DNA of 64,000 nucleotides, taken from NCBI RefSeq assembly GCF_007097265.1, contig NZ_VJZP01000008.1, positions 62,001 to 126,000 of the forward strand, read 5' to 3'. This DNA is from Flavobacterium gawalongense. Lineage in GTDB: Bacteria; Bacteroidota; Bacteroidia; Flavobacteriales; Flavobacteriaceae. Under the pieces are notes generated by a model that was not told the origin of the DNA, searched no databases, and was given only the letters and a program-made list of their open reading frames with translations. Made by a program: the position numbers and the translations under genes. Numbering within the stretch: position 1 is the stretch's first letter; the number at the start of each line of letters is the position of its first letter. Below are positions 43,290-52,664 of the stretch, one piece after another.

Positions 43290-44396
43290 ATGATATTGCC
43301 TAACAAAAAAATTAAAATTGCTTTAGTTGGTTATCGATTAAGTCGTGGTGGAGCCGAAAAGGTTATGGCGGTCTTGTCTCAATTTTTTGAAAAACAAGGA
43401 GTAGAGGTTCACAACATTATTGTTCTCGATGAAGTTTCTTATTCGTATTCAGGGAAATTGGTCAATTTAGGCAAGATGAAAAATGCTTCTAATGGCCTTT
43501 TTAATAAATGGAATCGGTTTGTGTTTCTTAAAAAATACCTTGACGAAAATGAGTTTGATTTCATTATAGATTTCCGATTCAGGATAAAACCCATTCAAGA
43601 AGTATTGATAGCAAAATGGCTTTATAAAACGAAAACTATTTTTACAGTTCATAGTTTTTTGATTGATCATTACATGCCTAATTGGTCTTTTCTTACCCGT
43701 TTTATCTACGGAAATTGCTATAAATTAGTCAGTATTACAGATGAATCCAAAGCATTAATAGAAAATAAACATCATCTGAAAAATGTTGTCCGAATTTATA
43801 ATCCAATCGATATTGATGAAATTGCTGTAAAAGGCAAAGCTTTAAATGAACTTCAGTATGATTATATTATTGGCGTAGGCCAAATGGAAACGAACATTAA
43901 ACAATTCGATAAACTGATCGAAGCATATTCGGAATCAGTTTTGCCAGCAAACAATATTCATCTGGTTTTATTGGGTGATGGTGAACGAAAAAGAATACTC
44001 CAAAATGTAGTTAAAGAAAGAAAAATAGAAGATAAAGTGCATTTTTTAGGGTATCAAAACAATCCATTTAAATATTTGAAAAAAGCAAGATTTTTTGTTT
44101 TAAGTAGTTTGAATGAAGGTTTACCAAACGTTATTTTGGAATCGTTGGCTTGTGAAACTCCTGTTGTTGCGTTTGATTGCTCCTCAGGACCAAGTGAAAT
44201 GATTCAACATAAAGAAAATGGATTGCTGGTTGCCAATCAAAATATTGAAAAACTTTCTGAAGCAATGAATTTATTCGTGGAAGACGAGAATTTATATCGA
44301 TATTGCAAACAAAATGCGTTGCAAAGTGTGCAATCATTTTCTGTTTCAGCTATTGGGAAACAATGGTTGGATGTAATGAAAATCAGTTTAGACTAG
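43290..44396 (+). CDS. Family 4 glycosyltransferase
   Basis: 368 residues, GT-B fold. N-terminal IALVGYRLSRGGAEKVMAVLSQFF; C-terminal GT4 signature VLSSLNEGLPNVILESLACETPVVAFD with the E(x7)E pair (about 270-290), then SGPSEMI. It should transfer an activated sugar, retaining configuration. The FdtA gene starts 4 bases past its stop. Confidence 0.88.
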   Translation: MILPNKKIKIALVGYRLSRGGAEKVMAVLSQFFEKQGVEVHNIIVLDEVSYSYSGKLVNLGKMKNASNGLFNKWNRFVFLKKYLDENEFDFIIDFRFRIKPIQEVLIAKWLYKTKTIFTVHSFLIDHYMPNWSFLTRFIYGNCYKLVSITDESKALIENKHHLKNVVRIYNPIDIDEIAVKGKALNELQYDYIIGVGQMETNIKQFDKLIEAYSESVLPANNIHLVLLGDGERKRILQNVVKERKIEDKVHFLGYQNNPFKYLKKARFFVLSSLNEGLPNVILESLACETPVVAFDCSSGPSEMIQHKENGLLVANQNIEKLSEAMNLFVEDENLYRYCKQNALQSVQSFSVSAIGKQWLDVMKISLD

Positions 44397-44400
44397 AATT

Positions 44401-44805
44401 ATGACAACATTAAAAGATATACAATTACTTAAATTGCCTGTTGTAGAAGATACTCGCGGAAATCTGGCATTTATTCAAAATGATGTTTTGCCATTTGAAT
44501 TTAAGCGCGTTTATTATCTTTTTGACGTGCCCAGTAATTCTTTTCGAGGCAGTCATTCTCATATCAATCAAAGTGAAGTTCTAATTGCTTTGAGTGGAAG
44601 TTTTGAAGTTGTTCTAAACGACGGATTCGAAAAAAAATCATTTTTTTTGAATAAACCCAATATTGGATTGTATATCCCAACAGGAATGTGGCGTGAGTTA
44701 GAAAATTTTTCATCCGGTTCGGTTTGTCTGGTTTTTGCATCTGATGTTTATAATGAAGACGATTACATCAGAGATTTTGATGAATTTTTGGCATCCAAAA
44801 AATGA
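44401..44805 (+). CDS. FdtA/WxcM-type dTDP-sugar 3,4-ketoisomerase
   Basis: 134 residues, cupin fold. The motif GSHSHINQSEVLIALSGSFEVVLNDG (about 50-75) carries the two histidines; VVEDTRGNLAFIQNDVLPFEFKRVYYLF opens as in FdtA and QdtA. It converts dTDP-4-keto-6-deoxyglucose to the 3-keto sugar used by an FdtB/QdtB aminotransferase such as 38992-40104. It overlaps the next GT4 gene by 4 bases. RmlA and RmlB are not in the window. Confidence 0.88.
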   Translation: MTTLKDIQLLKLPVVEDTRGNLAFIQNDVLPFEFKRVYYLFDVPSNSFRGSHSHINQSEVLIALSGSFEVVLNDGFEKKSFFLNKPNIGLYIPTGMWRELENFSSGSVCLVFASDVYNEDDYIRDFDEFLASKK

Positions 44806-45902
44806 AGCTTCTTTATATAGTTCCAAATATAAATAACGAAGGCGGTGTAGCCAGAGTCCTTTCGATAAAAGCCAATTATCTAGTTGAAAAATTAGGATAT
44901 GAAGTCCATATTTTGACTCAAAATGAAGGTTTTTCCCCTTTGTTTTATTCTTTTAATTCCAATATTATTTTTCACGATATGATCTTGAAAGGCAATGTCT
45001 TTCAGTTTTTTAATTCTTTTGCAAAAGCCTTAAAAAGTAAAATTAAAACAATACAACCGGATGTTATTATTGTTTGTGATAATGGTTTAAAGGCATATTC
45101 TATTCCTTTTATTTTAAAAAATAAAACCCCTCTTATTTTAGAAATACACAGTTCTAAATTTATCGAGGAAAGAGAATCAAAAAAAAATATTTTGACGAAA
45201 GTAGCGTCTAATTGTATTCATCTTTTTAAAAGAATAGGAATAAAGAAATACGATCGATTTGTCGTTGAAACGAGCGGAAGCATTTCAGAATGGAACATAA
45301 ATAATACAATTGTAATTCCGAATCCCTTATGGTTTGCTTCAGAAAAATCCAGTGATTTAGAAAGTAAAAAAGTAATTGCTGTTGGACGGCATACGTATGA
45401 AAAAGGATTTGACAGAATGTTGCAAATCTGGAAAAAAGTAGTTGCCAAACATCCGGATTGGATATTGGAAATTTACGGAAAATCAAATGAAAATATTGAT
45501 TTAAGATTGTTGGCTGAAAACCTAAATGTTTCGAATAATGTTGTTTTTCACGAACCGATCCAAAATATTGACGAAAAATATTTAGAAGCTTCTTTTTATC
45601 TGATGACATCTCGATTTGAAGGTTTTGGAATGGTCTTAATTGAGGCGATGGCTTCGGGATTACCTTGTGTTGCTTACGATTGTCCGTGTGGACCAAGAGG
45701 CGTTTTGTCTCAAAACGAAGACAGTTTTTTAATTGAAAATAGAAACGAAACGGAATATATCAAAGCAGTTGAGACTTTAATCGAAAATGCGACATTAAGA
45801 AAAGAAATGGGAAAAAAGGCAAAGTTGTCTAGCGAAAAATACAATATTGACGAAATTATGCAAACCTGGAATCAACTATTTATTGGAATCAAAAAGAGTT
45901 AG
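44802..45902 (+). CDS. Family 4 glycosyltransferase
   Basis: 366 residues. Opens LLYIVPNINNEGGVARVLSIKANYLVE; GT4 signature YLMTSRFEGFGMVLIEAMASGLPCVAYDCPCGPR (about 268-300), similar to the amylovoran/lipopolysaccharide GT4 enzymes. Start overlaps fdtA by 4 bases, indicating coupling. It ends 5 bases from the convergent GT2 gene. Confidence 0.88.
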   Translation: MKLLYIVPNINNEGGVARVLSIKANYLVEKLGYEVHILTQNEGFSPLFYSFNSNIIFHDMILKGNVFQFFNSFAKALKSKIKTIQPDVIIVCDNGLKAYSIPFILKNKTPLILEIHSSKFIEERESKKNILTKVASNCIHLFKRIGIKKYDRFVVETSGSISEWNINNTIVIPNPLWFASEKSSDLESKKVIAVGRHTYEKGFDRMLQIWKKVVAKHPDWILEIYGKSNENIDLRLLAENLNVSNNVVFHEPIQNIDEKYLEASFYLMTSRFEGFGMVLIEAMASGLPCVAYDCPCGPRGVLSQNEDSFLIENRNETEYIKAVETLIENATLRKEMGKKAKLSSEKYNIDEIMQTWNQLFIGIKKS

Positions 45903-45907
45903 ATTTT

Positions 45908-46789
45908 CTAATTTATCGTACACAAATACCCGACTCTAAACATATTAAAAGCTAATAAATTAGGATTGTTTCCTGTCAAATTTTTTAATAATGATTTTTC
46001 AAAAACAGCATATAATTTCGAAATAATAAAAACTGATTTTGTTTTTTTTAAAAAATAATACAGTTGAATCAATCGTACAAATTCAACATCTATTTTCTCT
46101 TCTTGGTATAACGAAATCAAATTTTCTAACGACTCTTTTGTTTTGTTTAAATAATCCAAATTAGTGTCAATATCTCCGTGTTCAACTGGGTTTTCTATAT
46201 GATTTATTTTGACTTGTAATAAATTTAATTGATACGAAAGTTGGGTGTCATCATGACCGTATTTTTTTATGTTTTTATCAAATTTTACTTTGTTGAAACA
46301 GTCTTTTTTAATTACGGTATTATTGAATAGTAATGATTTATAGGGCTTTTTTCTTCTGTTTTCAGAAGTTTTATCTTCAATGAATCTTCCGTATTTCCAA
46401 CGTAGTTTTTGATTTTCGGATGGACATTTTTCAGGATGCAACCGGCCGCCATAAATAACATCAAAATCAGGAAGATTGTCGATGTATTTTTTTATATAAT
46501 TGTTGTCAATAATAATGGAGTCGCCATCAATAAAAAGTAAATATTGATATTTTGCTTGTTCGGCAAGGGAATTTCTGTTTTCGCGATGGGCGATGTTTTC
46601 TTTTAATGAAACAAAACTGCAATCCGATAACGCATTTACATTTTTATTGAATATATTCAAATTCGATTGTGAAGCATCATCCTGGCATAAAATCTCAAAA
46701 TTTATTCCGCAATCCGAACATTGTTTGTGCAACTCTAAAACAAGAGGATAAACGTTGCAATTGTATATTGGAACAAGAATGGAAATCAT
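45908..46789 (-). CDS. Family 2 glycosyltransferase, coupled to ftsE
   Basis: 293 residues. Opens MISILVPIYNCNVYPLVLELHKQ; DDASQSN and the metal motif DGDS in LLFIDGDSIIIDNNYIKKY (about 89-108) mark a GT-A fold, followed by GHDDTQLSYQL. Its ATG overlaps the ftsE stop by one base (TAATG), so its translation should depend on ftsE. No other promoter is seen. Glycan target unknown. Confidence 0.83.
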   Translation of the reverse strand: MISILVPIYNCNVYPLVLELHKQCSDCGINFEILCQDDASQSNLNIFNKNVNALSDCSFVSLKENIAHRENRNSLAEQAKYQYLLFIDGDSIIIDNNYIKKYIDNLPDFDVIYGGRLHPEKCPSENQKLRWKYGRFIEDKTSENRRKKPYKSLLFNNTVIKKDCFNKVKFDKNIKKYGHDDTQLSYQLNLLQVKINHIENPVEHGDIDTNLDYLNKTKESLENLISLYQEEKIDVEFVRLIQLYYFLKKTKSVFIISKLYAVFEKSLLKNLTGNNPNLLAFNMFRVGYLCTIN

Positions 46790-47472
46790 TATGCAGTTCT
46801 TTGAACTACTTCAAAAATTTTGGCATCTTCACATTTCAATGTTTTTGAAGGGAATTTCATCAATAATGCGTAATCGTGCGTTGCCATAATGATTGTTTTT
46901 CCGTTGGCATTAATTTTTTTTAATACTTCCAATACTTCGGCACTCGTTTGTGGATCAAGGTTTCCGGTAGGTTCATCAGCAAGAATTAGTTCTGGATCGT
47001 TAAGCAAAGCTCTGGCTATCGCCACACGTTGCTGTTCACCACCAGAAAGTTGATGTGGCATTTTATTGCCAAATTCTTTCATGCCGACTTTATTTAAAAC
47101 TTCATCGATTTTTGTTTGCATTTCTACATTGTCTGTCCATCCTGTTGCTTTAAGTACAAACAACATATTGTTATTTACAGTACGATCTGGAAGTAATTTG
47201 AAATCCTGAAAAACAATTCCAATCTTTCTTCTCAAAAACGGAATGTCATCTTCTTTTAAAGTGGCTAAATCAAAATCTACAATGTTTCCTTCACCTTCTG
47301 TCAAAGGTAAATCGCCATATAAGGTTTTCATTAAACTACTTTTTCCGGAGCCTGTTTTTCCAATGATGTAAAGGAATTCACCATGTTTTACATCCAAGTT
47401 TACCTCAGATAAAATAGTTTTTTCTTCTTGATAAATGGTAACGTTTTTTAAAGACAGTACGGATTGTGACAT
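46789..47472 (-). CDS. ftsE: Cell-division ABC ATPase FtsE
   Basis: 227 residues from the ATG at 47472 (alternatives at 47481 or a TTG at 47523 lie in or near the promoter). Walker A GKTGSGKSS (about 39-47), Q-loop FQDFKLLP, signature LSGGEQQRVAIARAL (about 137-151) and Walker B LILADEPTGNLDP (about 160-172) are complete. The FtsE-type RKIGIVFQDFKLLPDRTVNNN segment is diagnostic. It pairs with FtsX to control peptidoglycan hydrolases; no ftsX is in the window. A glycosyltransferase is translated from its tail. Confidence 0.9.
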   Translation of the reverse strand: MSQSVLSLKNVTIYQEEKTILSEVNLDVKHGEFLYIIGKTGSGKSSLMKTLYGDLPLTEGEGNIVDFDLATLKEDDIPFLRRKIGIVFQDFKLLPDRTVNNNMLFVLKATGWTDNVEMQTKIDEVLNKVGMKEFGNKMPHQLSGGEQQRVAIARALLNDPELILADEPTGNLDPQTSAEVLEVLKKINANGKTIIMATHDYALLMKFPSKTLKCEDAKIFEVVQRTA

Positions 47473-47493
47473 AATTTGCATTTGTTTATGGGG

Positions 47494-47524
47494 TAAAAGT
47501 AATAAGATAACGGTTCTATTCAAA
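47494..47524 (-). promoter_or_regulatory. ftsE promoter
   Basis: Minus strand: TTTG (47521-47524), 19-base spacer, TACTTTTA (47494-47501) followed by C. Same build as the meaB promoter; predicted start near 47487. Confidence 0.65.
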
Positions 47525-47701
47525 ATAAATTCTATTCAATTAAATAGAATTCGGGTAATTACAAATAATATACGTAAGTCATATAGTTTACGACGATAAA
47601 TATTGTATGAATGTATTGCAATGAAAGTTAAATTTTACAGTGTTTAAAAAAATGTTCATAATAAAAACGAATTGCGATTCGTTATAGAGTTCAGAATATG
47701 A

Positions 47702-47709
47702 TACATTTG
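47702..47709 (+). promoter_or_regulatory. -7 box of the TPR gene
   Basis: TACATTTG, 21 bases before the ATG at 47731; no clear -33 box at the usual distance. Confidence 0.55.
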
Positions 47710-47730
47710 AATTCTTAAAATAAAATTGCA

Positions 47731-50700
47731 ATGCGTAAAATTTCCTGGGGCTACTTCTTTTTCTTTTTTATTATAACTGCTACCATTTCGGCACAAAAAT
47801 CTACCATTTACACTCACGATTCAAAAGATTTTAATAAAGCAGTTTCGTTGTTTAAAGATGCACAATATGCATCAGCACAAATTATTTTTAATAAAGTAAA
47901 AGAGACGGCGACTACTGAAGAACTAAAATCGGATTGTGCGTATTATGCCGCTAATTGTGCTATTCGAACCAATCAATCCAACGCTGATGAATTGATGGAA
48001 CGTTTTGTTTCGGATTATCCTACGAGTGTAAAACAAAACCAAGCTTATATTGAAGTAGCGCATTATCATTTTAATCAGGGGAATTATCCGCAAGCGTTGC
48101 AATGGTTTGATAAAGTAGACGAAAGCAGTTTAAGCAGAAATGACCAGAATAAATTCAATTTCCAGAAAGGGTATAGTTTTTTTAATGCCAAAAAGAAAAA
48201 AGAAGCCGCGGTCTATTTGAATAAAGTGGTGAATTCAGCGGAATATGGTTCACAAGCCAAGTATTATTTGGGATTCATGGCATACGAAGGAGATGATTAT
48301 AAGCGAGCCACAAAATATTTTGACGAAGTTTCAGGTGAAGAAAAGTACAAAGAAAAGCTTTCGTATTATCAAGCCGACATGAATTTCAAATTGGGAAATT
48401 TCCAAAAAGCAATTGATTTGGGCGAAAAAGCGATGGCTAAATCCACTGTTTTAGAAAAATCAGAATTGAATAAAATCATTGGTGAAAGCTATTTTAATTT
48501 AAACAAATATGATAAAGCAATTCCGTATTTAGTTGCTTATAAAGGGAAAAAAGGAAGATGGAATAACACTGATTTTTACCAATTGGGTTATGCTTATTAC
48601 AAACAAAAAGACTATGAAAACGCAATTTCTCAGTTTAATAAAATTATAGGCGGAAAAGATTTCGTGGCGCAAAATGCCTATTATCATTTGGGAGAAAGTT
48701 ACCTGAATACTGATAAAAAACAACAAGCTTTGAATGCTTTTAAAAATGCTTCTGAAATGGAGTTTGACGCCGCAATTCAGGAAGACGCGAGTTTGAATTA
48801 TGCGAAATTGAGTTACGAATTAGGGAATTCTTATCAAAGTGTACCGGCAGTTTTACAGGCTTTTTTGAAAAAATATCCTGATAACGCAAACCGTTCAGAG
48901 ATTGAAAGATTGTTGATTGATTCATATATTTCGTCTAAAAACTACAAGGAAGCGTTTGCTTTATTGGAAAAAAATAAAACTCCCGAAAATAAATTAGCGT
49001 ATCAAAAAGTAACATTTTACAGAGGGTTGGAATTGTATACGGATGGAAATTATCCGGAAGCTTTGAAAATGTTCACCAAATCTATAAACGAACAAAAAGA
49101 TGCTGTTTTTACTGCACGAGCCACTTTCTGGAAAGGAGAAACCGAATATGTTTTAAATGATTTTAAAGATGCCTTGTTGAGTTTTAAACAATTTGCAGGT
49201 TTGGCTCAGGGATCAACAACGCCAGAATACAAAAATCACAATTACAATATTGCCTACGCATATTTTAAATTGAAAGAGTACGATCAGGCTGGGAATTATT
49301 TCCAAAGCCAAATAGAAAAAGTGAAGGACAATAAAGCGCGTTTGAATGATTCGTATTTACGTTTAGCGGATTGTCGTTTTGTAACTTCAAAATACGGACC
49401 AGCGATGGATGCGTATACTAAAGTGATTGAATCCAAAAGTGTTGATGCGGATTATGCGTATTTCCAAAAAGCAATTTCCTATGGTTTTATTTCTAAAAAT
49501 GATAAGAAAATTGATGAGCTAAATGCTTTTTTACAGTTGTATCCAAAGTCAGCTTATCGTGATGATGCGCTTTTTGAACTTGGAAATACTTACGTAGCTG
49601 AGAATAAAAATGACCTAGCGATAAAAACGTACGATCGATTGAATCTCGAATTTAAAAAGAGTTCTTTTACTTCAAAATCTATTTTGCGTCAGGGATTAAT
49701 TTATTATAATTCAGATAAAGATGATCAGGCATTATTGAAATTTAAAAAAGTAGCCGCAGATTTTCCTAGAACTCCGGAAGCATTAGAAGCCGTTGCCACC
49801 GCGCGATTGATTTATGTAGACAATGGAAGAGTAGATGAATATGCTAATTGGGTGCGTACTTTAGATTTTGTTGCCGTTACAGATGCAGAACTTGATAATG
49901 ATACCTATGAAGCTGCTGAAAAACAATTTCAACAAAATAACACCAAGCAGGCTATTGCAGGATTTAGTGGTTATATTTCTAGTTTTCCAAGAGGAATTCA
50001 TGCTTTACATGCTAATTTTTACCTTGCGCAATCCTATTTTTCTGAAGGATCTGAAAGTAAATCGATTCCCAATTATGAATATGTGGTTGCTCAACCCAGA
50101 AGTGAATTTACAGAACAATCTTTGTCGAGATTGGCGCAAATTTTTCTTAAAAACAAAGACTACAACAAAGCAATTCCGGTATTATCTCGTTTAGAAGATG
50201 AAGCTGATATTTCCCAGAATAAAACATTTGCACAATCCAATCTGATGAAATTATACTATGATAAAAAAGATTATCCAAATTCGGTAATTTATGCGGAGAA
50301 AGTTTTGATGAATCCAAAAACGGATGATAATGTAAAAAGTGACGCGCAAATTATAATAGCACGTGCGGCAATGCAAACGGGGGATGAAAACAAAGCGCGA
50401 GTTGCTTACGCAAAAGTTATGACGATTGCCAAAGGAGAATTGGCAGCCGAAGCTTTGTATTATGATGCCTATTTTAAAAATAAAGACGAAAAGTTTGAAG
50501 CTTCTAATACTGCAGTTCAAAAATTGGCAAAGAATTATTCGAGCTATAAATATTTTGGAGCCAAAGGATTAATCTTGATGGCGAAAAACTTTTACGGACT
50601 GAAGGACAGTTATCAGGCCACATATATTTTAGAAAATGTGATTCAAAATTTCACTGATTTTCCAGATGTTATTTCAGAAGCGCAAACAGAATTGGACGCT

Positions 50701-50745
50701 ATTAAATCCGAAGAATCTAAAACAAACTCATCGATTACAAAATAG
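47731..50745 (+). CDS. Large periplasmic TPR-repeat protein
   Basis: 1004 residues with a signal peptide (MRKISWGYFFFFFIITATISAQ). The rest is a solenoid of roughly two dozen tetratricopeptide-like repeats (AYYKQKDYENAISQFNKII, AYFKLKEYDQAGNYFQSQI, GNTYVAENKNDLAIKTYDRL and more), some of BamD/YbgF type. It should work as a scaffold in the periplasm. The outer-membrane barrel gene starts 91 bases downstream; the two form a likely pair. Exact function unknown. Confidence 0.85.
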   Translation: MRKISWGYFFFFFIITATISAQKSTIYTHDSKDFNKAVSLFKDAQYASAQIIFNKVKETATTEELKSDCAYYAANCAIRTNQSNADELMERFVSDYPTSVKQNQAYIEVAHYHFNQGNYPQALQWFDKVDESSLSRNDQNKFNFQKGYSFFNAKKKKEAAVYLNKVVNSAEYGSQAKYYLGFMAYEGDDYKRATKYFDEVSGEEKYKEKLSYYQADMNFKLGNFQKAIDLGEKAMAKSTVLEKSELNKIIGESYFNLNKYDKAIPYLVAYKGKKGRWNNTDFYQLGYAYYKQKDYENAISQFNKIIGGKDFVAQNAYYHLGESYLNTDKKQQALNAFKNASEMEFDAAIQEDASLNYAKLSYELGNSYQSVPAVLQAFLKKYPDNANRSEIERLLIDSYISSKNYKEAFALLEKNKTPENKLAYQKVTFYRGLELYTDGNYPEALKMFTKSINEQKDAVFTARATFWKGETEYVLNDFKDALLSFKQFAGLAQGSTTPEYKNHNYNIAYAYFKLKEYDQAGNYFQSQIEKVKDNKARLNDSYLRLADCRFVTSKYGPAMDAYTKVIESKSVDADYAYFQKAISYGFISKNDKKIDELNAFLQLYPKSAYRDDALFELGNTYVAENKNDLAIKTYDRLNLEFKKSSFTSKSILRQGLIYYNSDKDDQALLKFKKVAADFPRTPEALEAVATARLIYVDNGRVDEYANWVRTLDFVAVTDAELDNDTYEAAEKQFQQNNTKQAIAGFSGYISSFPRGIHALHANFYLAQSYFSEGSESKSIPNYEYVVAQPRSEFTEQSLSRLAQIFLKNKDYNKAIPVLSRLEDEADISQNKTFAQSNLMKLYYDKKDYPNSVIYAEKVLMNPKTDDNVKSDAQIIIARAAMQTGDENKARVAYAKVMTIAKGELAAEALYYDAYFKNKDEKFEASNTAVQKLAKNYSSYKYFGAKGLILMAKNFYGLKDSYQATYILENVIQNFTDFPDVISEAQTELDAIKSEESKTNSSITK

Positions 50746-50836
50746 ATAATTGAAGTTCGGAATTTAGATAATAGACAAATAGATAATAGAATAAAGAATA
50801 GGGAGTGAAATTCTTTCTGTTTAAAAAAACATAAAA

Positions 50837-52654
50837 ATGACAATCAAAAAAACATCTTCATTTACAGATATATCAACGTTCTCGGCTCCCTCCCCTTCGG
50901 GGAGGGTTGGGGTGGGGATTAGGTTAGGGATTCTATTTCTTTTACTCTCTCAATTTTCGTTTGCACAAAAAAAGGATCAAATTGGAACAGAAACAGTAAA
51001 TGTTGTGAAGCCTTATACGCCAACTATTTCGGATGCTTTCAAAGTGAAGGAAACGCCTTCGCTTGATGAAGAAGGAAACACTAAAAAAGAAACAGTAAAA
51101 TATACCATTTTCTCTTTTCCGGTAGCTTCGACTTTTACTCCGTCTAAAGGAAAGGCGGAAGGAGTGGAGAAAGAAAAACAAGAACATTTATTTAAAAACT
51201 ATGCGACTTTTGGAGTTGGAAATTACGGAACTTTTATCGGTGAATTGTTCGTAAATCATGATCTTAATAATACAGATTATGTAGGTGGAATGTTTCGTCA
51301 CCATTCGTCACAAGGAGGGATTAAAAAGGTAGAATTAGATGATCGTTTTTATGACACATCGATTGATTTGATGTATGGTTCAAACCAAGACGATCTTTCC
51401 TGGAATGTAGATTTGGGATACCAAAATCAAATTTACAACTGGTATGGATTGCCAGCTGGTTTTGGTAGTGCTTTGTCAACTCAGGACAGGTTGATTCTAG
51501 TTAATGGTATAAAACCACAGCAAGTATATAGCACAATATCATTAGGAGGGAATGTAGCGTTTAACGAAAGTATTTTTAATAAAATGAGCCTTAAATTCAG
51601 TCATTTTTCGGATACTTTTGAGTCTTCAGAAAATAGATTTTATGCTAAGCCAACAGTGCAATTTGATATCATGGATAGTGCTGTGAAAACAGATATAATT
51701 GTTGATTATGTTGGTGGCAGTTTCAAAGAGAATTATTCAAATACGAATATGGAACCTGTGAAATATGGTTATACTAATTTTGGTATTGCGCCAAGTTTTG
51801 TAATGCAAAAAGAGGATTGGACACTGAATATTGGCGCGGCTGTGTTTTATAGTTTGGACAATCAAAACAGCAATAATAAATTTTTAGTTTATCCAAAATT
51901 CAATGCTTCTTACAAAGTTGTTGGTGATTTGATGATTTTCTACGCCGGAGCCGAAGGAAACTTGGAACAAAACTCATATCAGGATTTTGTCAATGAAAAT
52001 CCATTTTTATCTCCAACGTTAAATATTGGACCAACGGACAAGCAATATGATATTTTTGCAGGATTAAAAGGGAAATTAACTAACAATGTAAGTTATAATA
52101 TCAAAGGTTCGTATGTGAATGAAAGAAATAAAGCGTTGTTTAAAAGCAATGATTATAATGAAACCCAAACGAATCAGAATTACGCTTTTGGAAATTCCTT
52201 TCAAGTGGTGTATGACGATATGAGAACATTAAGTTTCTATGGAGAATTAAAAGCTGATTTTTCCAAGAATGTATCTTTTGGAATTAATGGGACTTTCAAC
52301 AGTTATACGAATGATTTTCAAGCTGAAGCCTGGAATTTACCGACCGTAAAAATAAATTCAAATATTAATTTTAATATTACACCAAAATGGTTCACTGGCG
52401 CAAATGTATTTTACGTAGGCGAGCGTAAAGATCAAAAGTTGAATACTGATGTAGTATATCTAGTTCAGCCGAGTCCTTTTATTTTACCTTCCTATTTTGA
52501 TGTAAATGCAAATGTTGGATTCAAATACAGCGATCGATTGACTGCTTTTTTAAGAGCTAATAATATTACCAATAAAGCCTATGAAAAATGGTTGAATTAT
52601 CCGGTTCAAGGTTTTCAAGTGATTATAGGAGCGAACTATAAATTTGATTTTTAA
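50837..52654 (+). CDS. Outer-membrane barrel of the TonB-dependent receptor type
   Basis: 605 residues. A signal peptide core (GILFLLLSQFSFA, about 31-43) is preceded by an odd N-terminal extension encoded partly by a GC-rich palindrome. The mature protein has a short N-terminal stretch (QIGTETVNVVKPYTPTISDAFKVKE) and about 500 residues of beta strands ending in YKFDF, with RANNITNKAYEKWLNYPVQG as in TonB-dependent receptors, but no plug domain can be recognised. It follows the TPR gene and probably forms a complex or pathway with it. Confidence 0.8.
   Translation: MTIKKTSSFTDISTFSAPSPSGRVGVGIRLGILFLLLSQFSFAQKKDQIGTETVNVVKPYTPTISDAFKVKETPSLDEEGNTKKETVKYTIFSFPVASTFTPSKGKAEGVEKEKQEHLFKNYATFGVGNYGTFIGELFVNHDLNNTDYVGGMFRHHSSQGGIKKVELDDRFYDTSIDLMYGSNQDDLSWNVDLGYQNQIYNWYGLPAGFGSALSTQDRLILVNGIKPQQVYSTISLGGNVAFNESIFNKMSLKFSHFSDTFESSENRFYAKPTVQFDIMDSAVKTDIIVDYVGGSFKENYSNTNMEPVKYGYTNFGIAPSFVMQKEDWTLNIGAAVFYSLDNQNSNNKFLVYPKFNASYKVVGDLMIFYAGAEGNLEQNSYQDFVNENPFLSPTLNIGPTDKQYDIFAGLKGKLTNNVSYNIKGSYVNERNKALFKSNDYNETQTNQNYAFGNSFQVVYDDMRTLSFYGELKADFSKNVSFGINGTFNSYTNDFQAEAWNLPTVKINSNINFNITPKWFTGANVFYVGERKDQKLNTDVVYLVQPSPFILPSYFDVNANVGFKYSDRLTAFLRANNITNKAYEKWLNYPVQGFQVIIGANYKFDF
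50886..50917 (+). repeat. GC-rich palindromic repeat in a signal-peptide region
   Basis: CTCCCTCCCCTTCGGGGAGG and the following TTGGGGTGGGG form a known dispersed Bacteroidota repeat (stem CCCTCCCC/GGGGAGGG). Here it is in frame, encoding APSPSGRVGVG ahead of the hydrophobic core. Confidence 0.8.
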
Positions 52655-52664
52655 TTTTTTTTTA

